64,000 nt of DNA. Source: Lysobacterales bacterium (GTDB lineage: Bacteria > Pseudomonadota > Gammaproteobacteria > Xanthomonadales > SZUA-36). Position 1 is the first letter of the stretch. Each line of letters starts with the position of its first letter. A program made the position numbers and the translations under genes. The notes beneath the pieces were generated by a model. That model was given only the letters and a program-made list of their open reading frames with translations. It made no database searches and was not told where the DNA came from. The stretch covers positions 1 through 64,000 of the forward strand of contig JAKITK010000012.1 in assembly GCA_021648125.1 (NCBI GenBank), read 5' to 3'. This document shows positions 10,501 to 18,420 of this stretch, in pieces.

Positions 10501-10725
10501 TTTTTAACAACCGTGACCACCGTTGCTGGTTTAATGCCCCTAATGAACGAGACCTCGGAACAGGCGCAGTACCTGATTCCCGCAGCCGTTTCTCTGGCCT
10601 ACGGCGAAATATTTGCCACGGTAATCATGCTGATTTTGGTGCCGGTGTTGATCGCTATCGGTGCTGATATACAGCACTTTTTTCTTAAAAAATCATCGCA
10701 AAATAAAAAGGAGGCCTCTTCATGA
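7588..10725 (+). CDS. RND multidrug efflux permease (AcrB/MdtB-like)
   Basis: Proton-driven inner-membrane pump of the RND superfamily, 1045 residues, the standard size. Visible features are TM1 near residues 10-30, two large periplasmic loops, and two sets of TM helices. The conserved TM4 segment GILVDDAVVVGE carries the paired Asp residues used in proton relay, and the second half has the matching LAGVVVNDSLVLI segment. The family divergence (HAE1 versus other RND groups) cannot be settled by eye. It is the third gene of the efflux operon, 2 bases after the adaptor, and overlaps the next gene in an ATGA junction. The gene looks intact. Confidence 0.94.
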   Translation: MHRLTRWFILNPVAANLIMLLIIIAGALTLSNIRIEGFPKLPADSLQIDTTFVGAYTEQVDQQITQKIEKALEGLAGVKKIQSTSLEGISSIMVQRNEGHGLQRLQDDIRARMDSIYNLPQAADKPVITRNDFDFPALIVQLYGDTDRHTLQRLGREMREELLAQPEISKLKGWGESRAEIRIEVHPEALEKYDLTINDLLEKIQQSSLTFKAGSLKTDGARIALRADNQSYHYRDFAEIPVLQKSDGSQLLLGDLSNIIDSYEDDDVIVRFNGQPALGLEVLIGRTENLLEISRVVKKTVERLQTTLPPEVKISTWADSSHYISERLHLLKDNALLGLLLVFILLALFLNLKLAFWVAMGIPISIGGAIAVMGTPWVNYSLNDITTFGFIIALGILVDDAVVVGESVFEERRHYKDPVKGTAKGVQRIATATIFGILTTVAAFFPLMLIDNELGKIMASFSGVVILALLFSLFESKFILPAHLAAISLESEEKQNNRSWLARGWGCVQNFAQGNLDAFIQKIYKPILEWSLKQRYTVLILFVAVAILGLGLIEKGKIKTLFFPDIPERVISVMVEMDTRAPYRLTLENANKIEDIANTLNEEWLTRHGLSAKPIKHILVVVSGAFMVEIYAELTPPAERSELGTMAILQQWQTHVGRLEGATELTFTATAETGGGFSIDLYSKDEERLRAASQELLAYLQQIKGVSNLRDALKSGKPELYLKVKPEARHLGFSSETLATQIGQYFGGAEAQRVQRDRQEVRVIVKSQEASRNTIADLMQLRLKSDNGQWFPLTSVATIESTYVTDYIARRDGKRVNTIYASIDKSQVASSEISQDMFAHFIPDLKQRIPQVTVMEAGELEEISSLKSNLIKALIFTCVLIYVLLAIPLKSYWQPFIIMSVIPFGFIGAAIGHLIMGLPLSFLSFLGMLALAGVVVNDSLVLITRYNQAKAQGNSVHDALMNAGLGRFRAIFLTTVTTVAGLMPLMNETSEQAQYLIPAAVSLAYGEIFATVIMLILVPVLIAIGADIQHFFLKKSSQNKKEASS

Positions 10726-11555
10726 TGAACACTAGATTATTAACCCTTTATATCGCCCCGCTGGCACTTTTTTTCAGCACGGTTATGGCGGAAGAGCCTG
10801 CGTCCAGAGTACTGAATTATGATGTTTTATCGTCAGGGCAGGATGTGGGAGAGGTAACAGTAAAACTGTCCAAAAACAGCGATGGCTATACGGTTATTGA
10901 ACACAGCCACCTTAAAGTGTCATCGTGGTGGTCGGGAGACTTTGAGATTACCAGCATTCAAAGCGAGACGTTTCAACAGGGTGTTGGCTTAGTCAAATCC
11001 GATAGTAAAACAGTGTATGAAAGAGAGGCTCACTGGAGCAAAGTCAATGCTCACGGTGATCAATTTTTAGCAGAGTTTACTGTGATAGACAAGATGACAA
11101 CCCAAGAGGCGAAGCAATTTTCCCGTCTCTCTTTTGCCCTTTCAAGAAAAGCATCAGACAATTCAAAAGAAGCAATTTCACTGTCAGAAACACTGTTTTC
11201 AAATCGAAATAAACCAACCCACAAAGAGGAGTTTTTACGGAGTTCTTTCGATACCACTTTTAATAATCTGCCTCTGTTTATTCAAAAAAATGGCACTCAA
11301 CCGTTACCCAAAAAACTTAACATTCTGGACACTGAAGAGCTGGAAATCAGCACAGTGAGCCTTCACGACTTGGGGGTTGAAACCATTCAGGTTGGCAAAC
11401 AGAAAATTAAAACCCGCCATTTAACACTGTCCGATAATAAATCCAAACCACTGCACTTGTGGATAAAAGAAGATGCGGCCTCACTGCCTTATTTTGTTCG
11501 CTATACCGGCGAAGATGAAGATGGCCCTTTTGATATCATCCTGAAAACACAATAA
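10722..11555 (+). CDS. Secreted protein of DUF6134/DUF3108-like type
   Basis: A periplasmic protein of 277 residues with a signal peptide (LLTLYIAPLALFFSTVMAEE). The mature part begins with the segment VLNYDVLSSGQDVGEVTVKL, which resembles DUF6134/DUF3108 proteins, all-beta envelope proteins of unknown role. The start overlaps the permease stop by 4 bases (ATGA), so it is translationally coupled and probably works with the pump; a second ATG at 10725 is equally possible. Downstream there is a weak CCCC/GGGG hairpin around 11563-11583 before the small lipoprotein. Function is not known. Confidence 0.75.
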   Translation: MMNTRLLTLYIAPLALFFSTVMAEEPASRVLNYDVLSSGQDVGEVTVKLSKNSDGYTVIEHSHLKVSSWWSGDFEITSIQSETFQQGVGLVKSDSKTVYEREAHWSKVNAHGDQFLAEFTVIDKMTTQEAKQFSRLSFALSRKASDNSKEAISLSETLFSNRNKPTHKEEFLRSSFDTTFNNLPLFIQKNGTQPLPKKLNILDTEELEISTVSLHDLGVETIQVGKQKIKTRHLTLSDNKSKPLHLWIKEDAASLPYFVRYTGEDEDGPFDIILKTQ

Positions 11556-11597
11556 CAATTTACTTCCCCTTTAAAAAATGGGGATAGGAGAATTTTA

Positions 11598-11703
11598 ATG
11601 AAACTGAAAAAGATTTTTTATCGTAATAATACTCATATCACTTTCAGGCTGTCTGGACGATGACAGCAAAATATTATCTTTCATGTGGTGTACCTCCTGT
11701 TGA
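11598..11703 (+). pseudogene. Tiny lipoprotein ORF with a T-run frameshift
   Basis: The ATG at 11598 has a strong AGGAG ribosome binding site (11585-11589). As written the frame closes after 21 codons. Removing one T from the T6 run near 11615 gives a prolipoprotein of about 34 residues: MKLKKI, a hydrophobic stretch (IVIILISLSGC, a lipobox), then an acidic LDDD and a short tail ending MWCTSC. It sits between the DUF6134-like gene and the second PmrA-type promoter. It could be a small lipoprotein or an exported peptide; the family is not recognised. Confidence 0.45.
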
Positions 11704-11736
11704 TTGTTGATCCTCTAAGACCAAATATATGGCTCT

Positions 11737-11770
11737 CTTAAGATCTTATTAATACCCCAAGGAATAGAAT
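11737..11770 (+). promoter_or_regulatory. PmrA-type response-regulator box and -10 element, copy 2
   Basis: CTTAAG-ATCTT-ATTAAT at 11737-11753, followed after exactly 11 bases by TAGAAT (11765-11770, five of six matches to TATAAT). It is positioned 45 bases upstream of the ATG of the fatty-acid-hydroxylase-like gene. Spacing is identical to copies 1 and 3. Confidence 0.75.
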
Positions 11771-11814
11771 GTAGTTCTTGATTCAAGACTGGCAACTATT
11801 TTTTGAGGACTATC

Positions 11815-12678
11815 ATGCTATCAGTTGAAGAGATAACCGCCCTTTTTGATGTGTCACCAATATGGCTCGTCATTGGGGCTATTTTTATCATCAATATCAC
11901 CATCACTATCATTGAAATGATTGTTGACTATTTCTCAACCACCCCTCGGTTATGGAAAGACTCTGCTGCAAATATTGTGATTTTTTTTATGGGGCAGGTC
12001 ACTGAAAAGGTAGCGACCGGGGTCATTGGGGTTGTAGCTCTGCTACCCTTTTATTACCTTGTGCCATGGGAAATTCCGATGAATATCTGGATGTTTTTTT
12101 TAGCCCTTATTGCAGCTGATTTTACCTATTACTGGATGCACCGTATTGAGCATGAGCATCGAATTTTGTGGGCATTTCACAGCGTTCACCACTCATCACA
12201 GGATTACAATTTAACCATCGCCTTGAGATTAAGTATTGTTGAGGGTTTTATTGGGTGGGTATTTTTAATCCCGATGATTCTCATCGGCTTTAATCCCTTC
12301 ATGGCCATTATTGCATTGATATTTGTGGTGCAATATCAGACGTGGATTCACACCAATAGGATAAAAACCCTGGGGATATTAGACCGCTGGTTTAATACGC
12401 CATCGGTACACCGTGTTCATCATGGCTCAAACCCTCAGTACATTGATAAAAATTATGCCGGTATTTTACTGATTTGGGATCGAATGTTCGGCACCTATGA
12501 GCCTGAAAATGAAAAAGTAATTTACGGACTGACTAAAAACATCCAGACAAATAACCCAATCAAAATTAACTTTATTGAGTTTGGCAATATCTGGAAGGAT
12601 GTGAAGAAGTGTAGAAATATGAAAGATAAAATGAAGATAATTTTCGGTGGCCTTATTTGGAAGCCAAAATATTTTTGA
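11815..12678 (+). CDS. Fatty acid hydroxylase / sterol desaturase superfamily protein
   Basis: An integral-membrane di-iron oxygenase-like enzyme that would hydroxylate or desaturate a lipid. Histidine clusters are present: HRIEHEH at residues 109-115, HSVHH at 122-126 and HRVHH at 199-203, the standard three-box metal site. Several hydrophobic segments surround them. The ATG at 11815 has a TGAGGA ribosome binding site; the ATG at 11803 lacks one. It has its own PmrA-type promoter, which suggests envelope lipid modification as part of the same response; that is inference. The substrate is unknown. A relative is encoded at 60.2 kb. Confidence 0.85.
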   Translation: MLSVEEITALFDVSPIWLVIGAIFIINITITIIEMIVDYFSTTPRLWKDSAANIVIFFMGQVTEKVATGVIGVVALLPFYYLVPWEIPMNIWMFFLALIAADFTYYWMHRIEHEHRILWAFHSVHHSSQDYNLTIALRLSIVEGFIGWVFLIPMILIGFNPFMAIIALIFVVQYQTWIHTNRIKTLGILDRWFNTPSVHRVHHGSNPQYIDKNYAGILLIWDRMFGTYEPENEKVIYGLTKNIQTNNPIKINFIEFGNIWKDVKKCRNMKDKMKIIFGGLIWKPKYF

Positions 12679-12728
12679 TATCCATTTACATCCGAACACA
12701 AATTTTGCCCTGATTTTTCAAGTGCTGC

Positions 12729-12762
12729 CTTAAGGCCTTATTAATACCACCTGAATTATTAT
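12729..12762 (+). promoter_or_regulatory. PmrA-type response-regulator box and -10 element, copy 3
   Basis: CTTAAG-GCCTT-ATTAAT at 12729-12745, then 11 bases, then TATTAT (12757-12762, five of six matches to TATAAT). It lies 30 bases upstream of the ABC exporter ATG and would transcribe the exporter together with the two-component system, giving autoregulation. Confidence 0.75.
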
Positions 12763-12791
12763 GTACATAAGCACCTAACCGGCAAGTCTAT

Positions 12792-14435
12792 ATGTACAAA
12801 GCGTTATATCTAAAATACAAATGGTATCTATTGATCACCATACCCATGAGCATTATTCTGGGCATGGCGAGCATGAGCGTGATTGCCATTATCAGTGACG
12901 CGATAGGCAATCAGCTTGAAAACATGAAATATGGCGCTGAATATTTTTTCATCGCCATTTTCGTCTTGTTTATCGTTGGCCTTAGCAACGATTTTCTTTT
13001 TGTCAAAATGGCGGTCAATGTCAGTTACGATATTCAGGTGAAAATGATTCGCCGGGTTATGGCAACACCGCTGCCCCAATTGGAAAGTATCGGTTTGCCC
13101 AAAGTGATTGCGACTTTGACAGCTGATCTTGAAACCGCAGAAAAGTTTTTCCATGTACTGCCCGCACTGATTATTAATATTGTTATCGTTATTTTTGGCA
13201 TTGCTTATATGGCATATTTGTCAATAGAGCTACTGGGTATTGTGCTGGTTTTTTTTGTGCTGAGTTTTTTTACAATTTTCTGTTTGCTTTGGTATACAAA
13301 AAAAGATCGTGTTGCTATTCGAGAGACAACTGATTTGATGATGGGTCATTTCCAGCGCGTGGTTTCAGGCGCCAAGGAACTGGCACTTAATGACTTCCGA
13401 AAATATTTTTTAACCCGCAAAATACTCTCTACTTCGGATGAGATACGTAACAGAAGCAGGCGGATATTCAATTTTCTTGCCGTGGTAGAACAATGGGCAC
13501 AACTGCTGTTGTTTGCGATGTTGGGGGTTATTATTTTCCTGGCTGGAAATCATTTATCGTTATCCATAGAGATTATTGTAGGTTATGTGATTACCTTGCT
13601 GTTTTTGCTGGAACCGATTGAGACGATTATTAATAGTTCTGATGAACTGGTTGATGCAAGAGTCGCCTTCGACAAAATTGACAGCTTGCAACTAACAGAG
13701 GTCGAAGAATGGGATAAGATAAAGCGCCCGAAAACACCTGAGAAGTTGAGCTCTTCAGAGGCAAAGCTGGCGCTTGAGGAGGTTGAATATTCCTATCACT
13801 TGGGCACAAACGATAAAGCAGAGAGGCTTCATATTGGCCCCATCTCCTGCCAATTTAATCCCGGCGAAATCACCCTGATAATCGGTGGAAATGGCAGTGG
13901 AAAGTCCACTCTGCTGAAAATCCTATGTGGCTTGTGCCCACTGGATGCCGGTCATATTTACCTGAATGACAAAATGGTTGCACCAGATGGACTCGAAGCC
14001 TTTCGTAATAACTTTTCCATTATCACGGCGGACTTTTGTCTTTTTGAAGAGATTATTGATGGAAATGGAAATTTTTGCGATGACCCTATTATTCATGGTC
14101 TTTTGGAAAGGCTGAAGCTTTCTGATGTGGTTACAACAAAAAACGGGGTGTTGTCCCGACTTGATTTAAGTCAGGGTCAACGCAAACGTTTGGCTTTGCT
14201 GCAACTCTATTGCGAGAATAAGCAGCTTGTTTTACTTGATGAGTGGGCAGCGGATCAAGACCCACTATTCAAGGAAATATTCTATAATGAAATCTTACCA
14301 ACGCTTAAAAGAGAGGGGAAAACCATTATTGTTGTTTCTCACGATGACCGTTATTTTGATTGCGCCGATAAGGTACTTAAAATCGAACAGGGTAAGTTAG
14401 TGAAAATTGATAACGATCAAACACTCAGCAAATGA
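12792..14435 (+). CDS. Cyclic-peptide-type ABC exporter (SyrD/PvdE/YojI-like)
   Basis: A half-size ABC exporter with six predicted TM helices in the first 290 residues and a C-terminal ATPase. Walker A GGNGSGKST is at 365-373, the signature LSQGQRKRL at 459-467, and the Walker B region reads LVLLDEWAADQD. The DEWAADQDP and VVSHDDRYFDCAD segments are hallmarks of the cyclic-peptide transporter family (PvdE for pyoverdine precursor, SyrD for syringomycin, YojI for microcin J25). The length of 547 fits. No peptide synthetase or modification gene is in the window, so its cargo is unknown. Its stop overlaps the response-regulator start (ATGA). Confidence 0.9.
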   Translation: MYKALYLKYKWYLLITIPMSIILGMASMSVIAIISDAIGNQLENMKYGAEYFFIAIFVLFIVGLSNDFLFVKMAVNVSYDIQVKMIRRVMATPLPQLESIGLPKVIATLTADLETAEKFFHVLPALIINIVIVIFGIAYMAYLSIELLGIVLVFFVLSFFTIFCLLWYTKKDRVAIRETTDLMMGHFQRVVSGAKELALNDFRKYFLTRKILSTSDEIRNRSRRIFNFLAVVEQWAQLLLFAMLGVIIFLAGNHLSLSIEIIVGYVITLLFLLEPIETIINSSDELVDARVAFDKIDSLQLTEVEEWDKIKRPKTPEKLSSSEAKLALEEVEYSYHLGTNDKAERLHIGPISCQFNPGEITLIIGGNGSGKSTLLKILCGLCPLDAGHIYLNDKMVAPDGLEAFRNNFSIITADFCLFEEIIDGNGNFCDDPIIHGLLERLKLSDVVTTKNGVLSRLDLSQGQRKRLALLQLYCENKQLVLLDEWAADQDPLFKEIFYNEILPTLKREGKTIIVVSHDDRYFDCADKVLKIEQGKLVKIDNDQTLSK

Positions 14436-15103
14436 ATATTTTAATCGTCGAAGACGATGCTGATCTGGCGGCCGCCATGAGTGATTATCTGCTGTTGCAG
14501 GGCGCTGAATGTGACTTTGCATACCATGGTGAATCAGGTTTGATACTGGCTCAGGAGTGCCGGTTTGATGTGATTATTCTAGACTTGATGCTGCCGAAAA
14601 TGCGTGGGTTTGAAGTGTGCAAACAGCTACGCCAACAAGGTAATTTCACCCCCATTTTGATGCTGACCGCGTGTGATACCAACACAGATCAGCTTACAGG
14701 ATTTCAGGTGGGCATTGATGATTATGTTGTCAAACCCTGCCCTATGCCACTTCTGTGGGCTCGTTTACAAGCTTTGCACCGACGTGATCAACCACAAACT
14801 GACCAGCTATCAATCGATACGCTGACTCTGTATTTCAAAGAGCTCAGGGCGACGCGAGAGGGAGATGAAATCAAACTGACACCGACCGGCTGGAAAATAC
14901 TTGAGTTGCTAGCGCAGCGCAGCCCTGAGGTGGTATCACGAACTGAGCTGGAAGATCATGCCTGGCCTGATAGTGATGTGGATGCCGGAAATTTTAATGT
15001 CCAGTTACACCAACTGCGTAAGGCCGTGGACAAACCATTTGCTTACCCACTGATCCACACATTGGTCGGCACTGGCCTGTGCCTTAGAAAAAAAGATGGC
15101 TGA
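14432..15103 (+). CDS. OmpR/PmrA-class response regulator
   Basis: DNA-binding response regulator of 223 residues. The receiver domain has the acidic pocket EDD (7-9), the phospho-acceptor Asp51 in ILDLMLP and the conserved lysine in DDYVVKP; the C-terminal half is a winged helix (LTPTGWKILELLAQRSPEVV, then LHQLRKAVDKP). It is coupled by overlap to the ABC exporter upstream and the sensor kinase downstream. OmpR-class regulators bind direct repeats one helical turn apart, which is exactly what the three boxes at 4688, 11737 and 12729 show, so this protein is the best candidate to bind them. Confidence 0.92.
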   Translation: MNILIVEDDADLAAAMSDYLLLQGAECDFAYHGESGLILAQECRFDVIILDLMLPKMRGFEVCKQLRQQGNFTPILMLTACDTNTDQLTGFQVGIDDYVVKPCPMPLLWARLQALHRRDQPQTDQLSIDTLTLYFKELRATREGDEIKLTPTGWKILELLAQRSPEVVSRTELEDHAWPDSDVDAGNFNVQLHQLRKAVDKPFAYPLIHTLVGTGLCLRKKDG

Positions 15104-16376
15104 GCGTCGCCAACGCACCAGAACACTGGCCGAACAAGTGCGCTGGCAGTTGTTATGGCTTGGCACGGGGCTGTTTTTTGTTTGTCTGCTCATACTACTT
15201 TTTTTCACCTGGCACGCCGCTAAATTAAACACCAATAGCCTGATGCAGCTTGAAGCTCAATCATTGGCCCGACAAGTTGCTGAGAATCCCGATTCACCTT
15301 TGCCGCGTGGCAAAACCTTTAGCGCCTACCGGCAGTGGCAGGATATACCCGCGTCGTTACAAAGCCATTTTGATCCGCCTGTTACCCGTGGAGAAGTGAT
15401 GGAGGCAAATATCACCAATGCGGATGGAACTGTTGATTACCTCTATCTGCTGCGTCATATTGATAAAGATTACGGCGAACTTTTTTTATTGAGCCGTCAT
15501 CACGCCACAGAGATTGAGGCGGTATACCTGGCTTTTTTCAAAACAGCACTGAATCAAGCGTTTTGGTTGACGTTGATTATCTTTATATCACTGTTCTTTA
15601 TGGTGAGGTGGCTGATTCGTCGTACCACAGAGCCATTGGCACTGCTCAGCCGGTGGGCAGCCAGCCTGGGGAGGAATCCGGATCAACCTCCGAGTACCAA
15701 CTTTCCCATTGAAGAGCTGAACCAACTTGCCGCACAGTTGCACGAGGGGGTGGATCGAATAAAGGAGTTCAATCAGCGTGAACAACAATTTTTAAAGCAC
15801 GCCAGCCACGAGTTGCGCACACCGTTGGCGATTATTCAGGCCAGCCTGGACACCCTGAACCTGCAAAGCAGTGAGATCTGCCAACCTTCGGTGCAACGTG
15901 CCCTCAAGGCCAGCGCGAATATGAGACGGCTCTCTAGCGCACTATTATGGCTGGCGCGTGAATCTGAACAACCTGCTGCCAAAAGCGATGTTAATGTTCC
16001 TGATCTCTGTGAGCAAATTATCAATAATCATCGTTATCTGCTTAACAACCGAGCAATTGATATTTGTAGCCATATTGATATTAAGACCCTTAATATTGAA
16101 AGCGACCTATTTGCCATTGTCATTTCAAACCTAGTTAGAAATGCTTTTATGTACGCTGCCGATGGCCGCATAGAGCTGAAAATTTCAAGTAACACGCTCC
16201 GCATTACTAACCCCCTGGCCACTGAAACTAATAACGAAGAACACCATGACTCCGCAGGATTTGGGCTGGGGTTGCAACTGGTGCAGCGCATCTGTTCCAA
16301 GCTGGGCTGGCAATTTTATTTTGCTGTAGAGAAAGATTTTTTCATTGTCACTGTTGAATGGTGCGATGAAAAGTGA
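15096..16376 (+). CDS. Sensor histidine kinase
   Basis: Membrane sensor kinase, partner of the response regulator with which it overlaps by 8 bases. TM1 lies around residues 15-40 and TM2 around 155-175, enclosing a periplasmic sensor of roughly 115 residues. A short HAMP-like linker follows, then the dimerisation H-box HASHELRTP with His238. The ATPase has the N-box NLVRNAFMYAADG and the G-box GFGLGLQLVQ. The length of 426 residues is normal. The periplasmic domain has no recognised fold; by analogy with PmrB it could sense metal ions or cationic peptides, but this is inference only. Confidence 0.92.
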   Translation: MAERRQRTRTLAEQVRWQLLWLGTGLFFVCLLILLFFTWHAAKLNTNSLMQLEAQSLARQVAENPDSPLPRGKTFSAYRQWQDIPASLQSHFDPPVTRGEVMEANITNADGTVDYLYLLRHIDKDYGELFLLSRHHATEIEAVYLAFFKTALNQAFWLTLIIFISLFFMVRWLIRRTTEPLALLSRWAASLGRNPDQPPSTNFPIEELNQLAAQLHEGVDRIKEFNQREQQFLKHASHELRTPLAIIQASLDTLNLQSSEICQPSVQRALKASANMRRLSSALLWLARESEQPAAKSDVNVPDLCEQIINNHRYLLNNRAIDICSHIDIKTLNIESDLFAIVISNLVRNAFMYAADGRIELKISSNTLRITNPLATETNNEEHHDSAGFGLGLQLVQRICSKLGWQFYFAVEKDFFIVTVEWCDEK

Positions 16377-16436
16377 TGAAGTCCGTTACTCATCAACAGA
16401 GCAAATTATGAAGTTTGATGGCGTATTCAATATCGC

Positions 16437-16589
16437 TTAACACGAATGAAGAAATATTGCAGATTCCTCGGGCGTTAAGGAGAAGGTTTTGCGACCAATA
16501 GGATGATCCCAAAAAAACATTTCCAAAACCAAAATGCCGATATGCGATAGCGCCACAAAAAGCACTAAAATAGTTGCCAGTAGTTTCAT
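16437..16589 (-). pseudogene. Truncated DUF1304 membrane protein
   Basis: The 50-codon frame starts with an ATG and encodes a TM helix followed by ILVLEMFFWDHPIGRKTFSL, which is the conserved N-terminal signature of DUF1304 membrane proteins (normally about 120 residues). The reading frame stops shortly after LTPEESA, so the rest of the family fold (two or three further helices) is missing. It is a remnant at the junction between the two-component system and the accessory region. Confidence 0.65.
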
Positions 16590-16641
16590 ATTACAGTCAC
16601 CTTGGAAGTTACGGGAAATCAGGGGACAGAGCCGAATGGGA

Positions 16642-17637
16642 TTAAGGTTCCGCCCCCATTAGCACTAACTCAACGCGCCTATTGCTAGCCTGACCATCTT
16701 CATCAACATTACTGGCTGCGGGAGATACCGAACCTACACCTACGGCTTTGAGCTTGGTAGGGCTGATATTGTGGCTTTGTATCAGCTTGTCCAGCACTGC
16801 CTGCGCCCGATTGCTTGAAAGTTTAAGGTTGTATTCGTAGCTGCCACTGCTATCGGTATGCCCAACAACATAAAAACGACTGTTTGGGTTAGCTTCAAGG
16901 TAGGCGGCAATTATTTCCAGGGTGTCGGCGGACTCAGCTTTAATACTGGCTTTGTTATGTTCGAAATACACACCCTCAAGCACAACTTTACCTTGCGCGG
17001 TAATGGCTTTGTGTAGGTCATCGGGGCTGCCTATAGCTATTTTTTCTATATCCAGGCTTTCAGCTTCAACAATGCTCATTTGTATTGACCTGTAACCGTT
17101 TATATGATCAGCACTAACTGCAATCATAATATAAGCTTTTTCGTTGGCAGATGGGGATAACGATGCAGTTAGTATTCCAAAGTCCCCATGTATCGTTGAG
17201 AATATTCCTTTATATAAGTTATTGCGTCCATTCACCCAATTGCTTACAAGAACTCCAGTGCCTGATCTGTAGGGTTCAAAGCAGCTCTCGTTTCTACAAG
17301 TGAATATAAACTCCGCTCCAAGTTTTTTAAGTGCATTTTCATAATTCCTGTAAAGCTGTAATACACTAACTTTTGCATCTTTTTGCCGGGCGGCATAGCG
17401 AATATTGGTGACCCTGCCTGTAACTGTTATGGTCTCGGCTTGCTTGGCTTTTTCATCAAACTTGGCAACTATAAGTTTAGCCTCATCAAATTCAGCTTGG
17501 GCGTATTGCTTAATATAGAAGTCTGGGTATCTGCTGATTAAGGGGTGATCTCTGGAACCCTTGGCATCCTCTTTAGCCAGTAGCGTAAAAGATGTGGTCA
17601 TTACTGAAACAACTAGTAGCAATTTGATTATTTTCAT
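16642..17637 (-). CDS. DUF4892 / OmpA-C envelope protein
   Basis: A secreted envelope protein with a signal peptide (MKIIKLLLVVSVMTTSFTLLA), a DUF4892-like domain (about residues 25-200, with the segment DHPLISRYPDFYIKQY and paired cysteines in TCRNESC) and a C-terminal OmpA-like peptidoglycan-binding domain. The OmpA motif is visible as GHTDSSGSYEYNLKLSSNRA and ASNRRVEL. The ATG at 17637 is preceded by AGGTG; an in-frame GTG at 17649 is less likely. It likely anchors to peptidoglycan in the periplasm. Function is unknown. It is transcribed alone, with the DUF1566 gene upstream in the same direction. Confidence 0.82.
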   Translation of the reverse strand: MKIIKLLLVVSVMTTSFTLLAKEDAKGSRDHPLISRYPDFYIKQYAQAEFDEAKLIVAKFDEKAKQAETITVTGRVTNIRYAARQKDAKVSVLQLYRNYENALKKLGAEFIFTCRNESCFEPYRSGTGVLVSNWVNGRNNLYKGIFSTIHGDFGILTASLSPSANEKAYIMIAVSADHINGYRSIQMSIVEAESLDIEKIAIGSPDDLHKAITAQGKVVLEGVYFEHNKASIKAESADTLEIIAAYLEANPNSRFYVVGHTDSSGSYEYNLKLSSNRAQAVLDKLIQSHNISPTKLKAVGVGSVSPAASNVDEDGQASNRRVELVLMGAEP

Positions 17638-17758
17638 GTCTTTTTTCACCTATAAAGTTGATGCAACGAGCTCCATAATACTCTAAGCACATTAAAGGCG
17701 TTCATAAACTCAAAGATCATAGAAAATTTCATGCGTGGATATATCAAGGGCGCACTCT

Positions 17759-18277
17759 CTAGTTTGGAGTGCGTACCAAGCGTACATAGGAACCAGCACC
17801 ACTATTGGCGGGGATGCTTTCTCCGCGTCTAAAATTGAGGTTCCAGGCAGGACTATGATCGTGCCTAATTGCCGTAGATGTCCAGAACAAAAGAGGGTCT
17901 GTGTTCGGAAATGCGACTTCATTGATAGCCGGACTGTCGCAGTTAATGGCAGCAATGCTGCGTAATTCTTCAATATTAGGTAGCCGCCAATCAGTATATT
18001 CGGCAAACCCGGTTAAATTCAAAGTCTGAGGGATGGCCAGGGCGGCGCTCCAGCCACGTAAGAAAGGAATTCCAGTCTCACAGTTTTCTCCCGACAACCC
18101 TTCGCTACACCTTTTCCACATCAGCCCGGTTACTACATCAAGCACAACCTCATCTGCTGTGTTTATTTCATACCTAGCATCCGGCCATTCATCAGTTATA
18201 TACGCTTCGCAGAATCTTTCTGCGAGCAAACTCGGGGATATAAACATTAATGCTAACAATAATAGCTTTAGTCTCAT
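17759..18277 (-). CDS. Secreted Lcl/DUF1566 C-terminal domain protein
   Basis: A small exported protein of 172 residues with signal peptide MRLKLLLLALMFISPSLLA. It carries one DUF1566 (Lcl C-terminal) domain, recognisable by VTGLMWKRC, TDWRLPNIEELRSI and LFWTSTA, ending in YVRLVRT. This fold is found in secreted and adhesin-like proteins such as the Legionella collagen-like protein tail. Cysteines at several positions may form disulfides. A gene with the same domain follows upstream at 18421, so the two are probably paralogues. No function can be assigned beyond an extracellular role. Confidence 0.8.
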   Translation of the reverse strand: MRLKLLLLALMFISPSLLAERFCEAYITDEWPDARYEINTADEVVLDVVTGLMWKRCSEGLSGENCETGIPFLRGWSAALAIPQTLNLTGFAEYTDWRLPNIEELRSIAAINCDSPAINEVAFPNTDPLLFWTSTAIRHDHSPAWNLNFRRGESIPANSGAGSYVRLVRTPN

Positions 18278-18420
18278 AACTGTTTCCTTATTCAGGGTTT
18301 AGGCAATTCTTGGGTTGTTGCCTCTTGTTTGGGTTTTCATAAAGATCTAAATTCACTACTTAGATAGACTTGCATTTCACGCTAGCTGTACTAGAGCCTT
18401 CACAAATACGGCTTTGCGCT

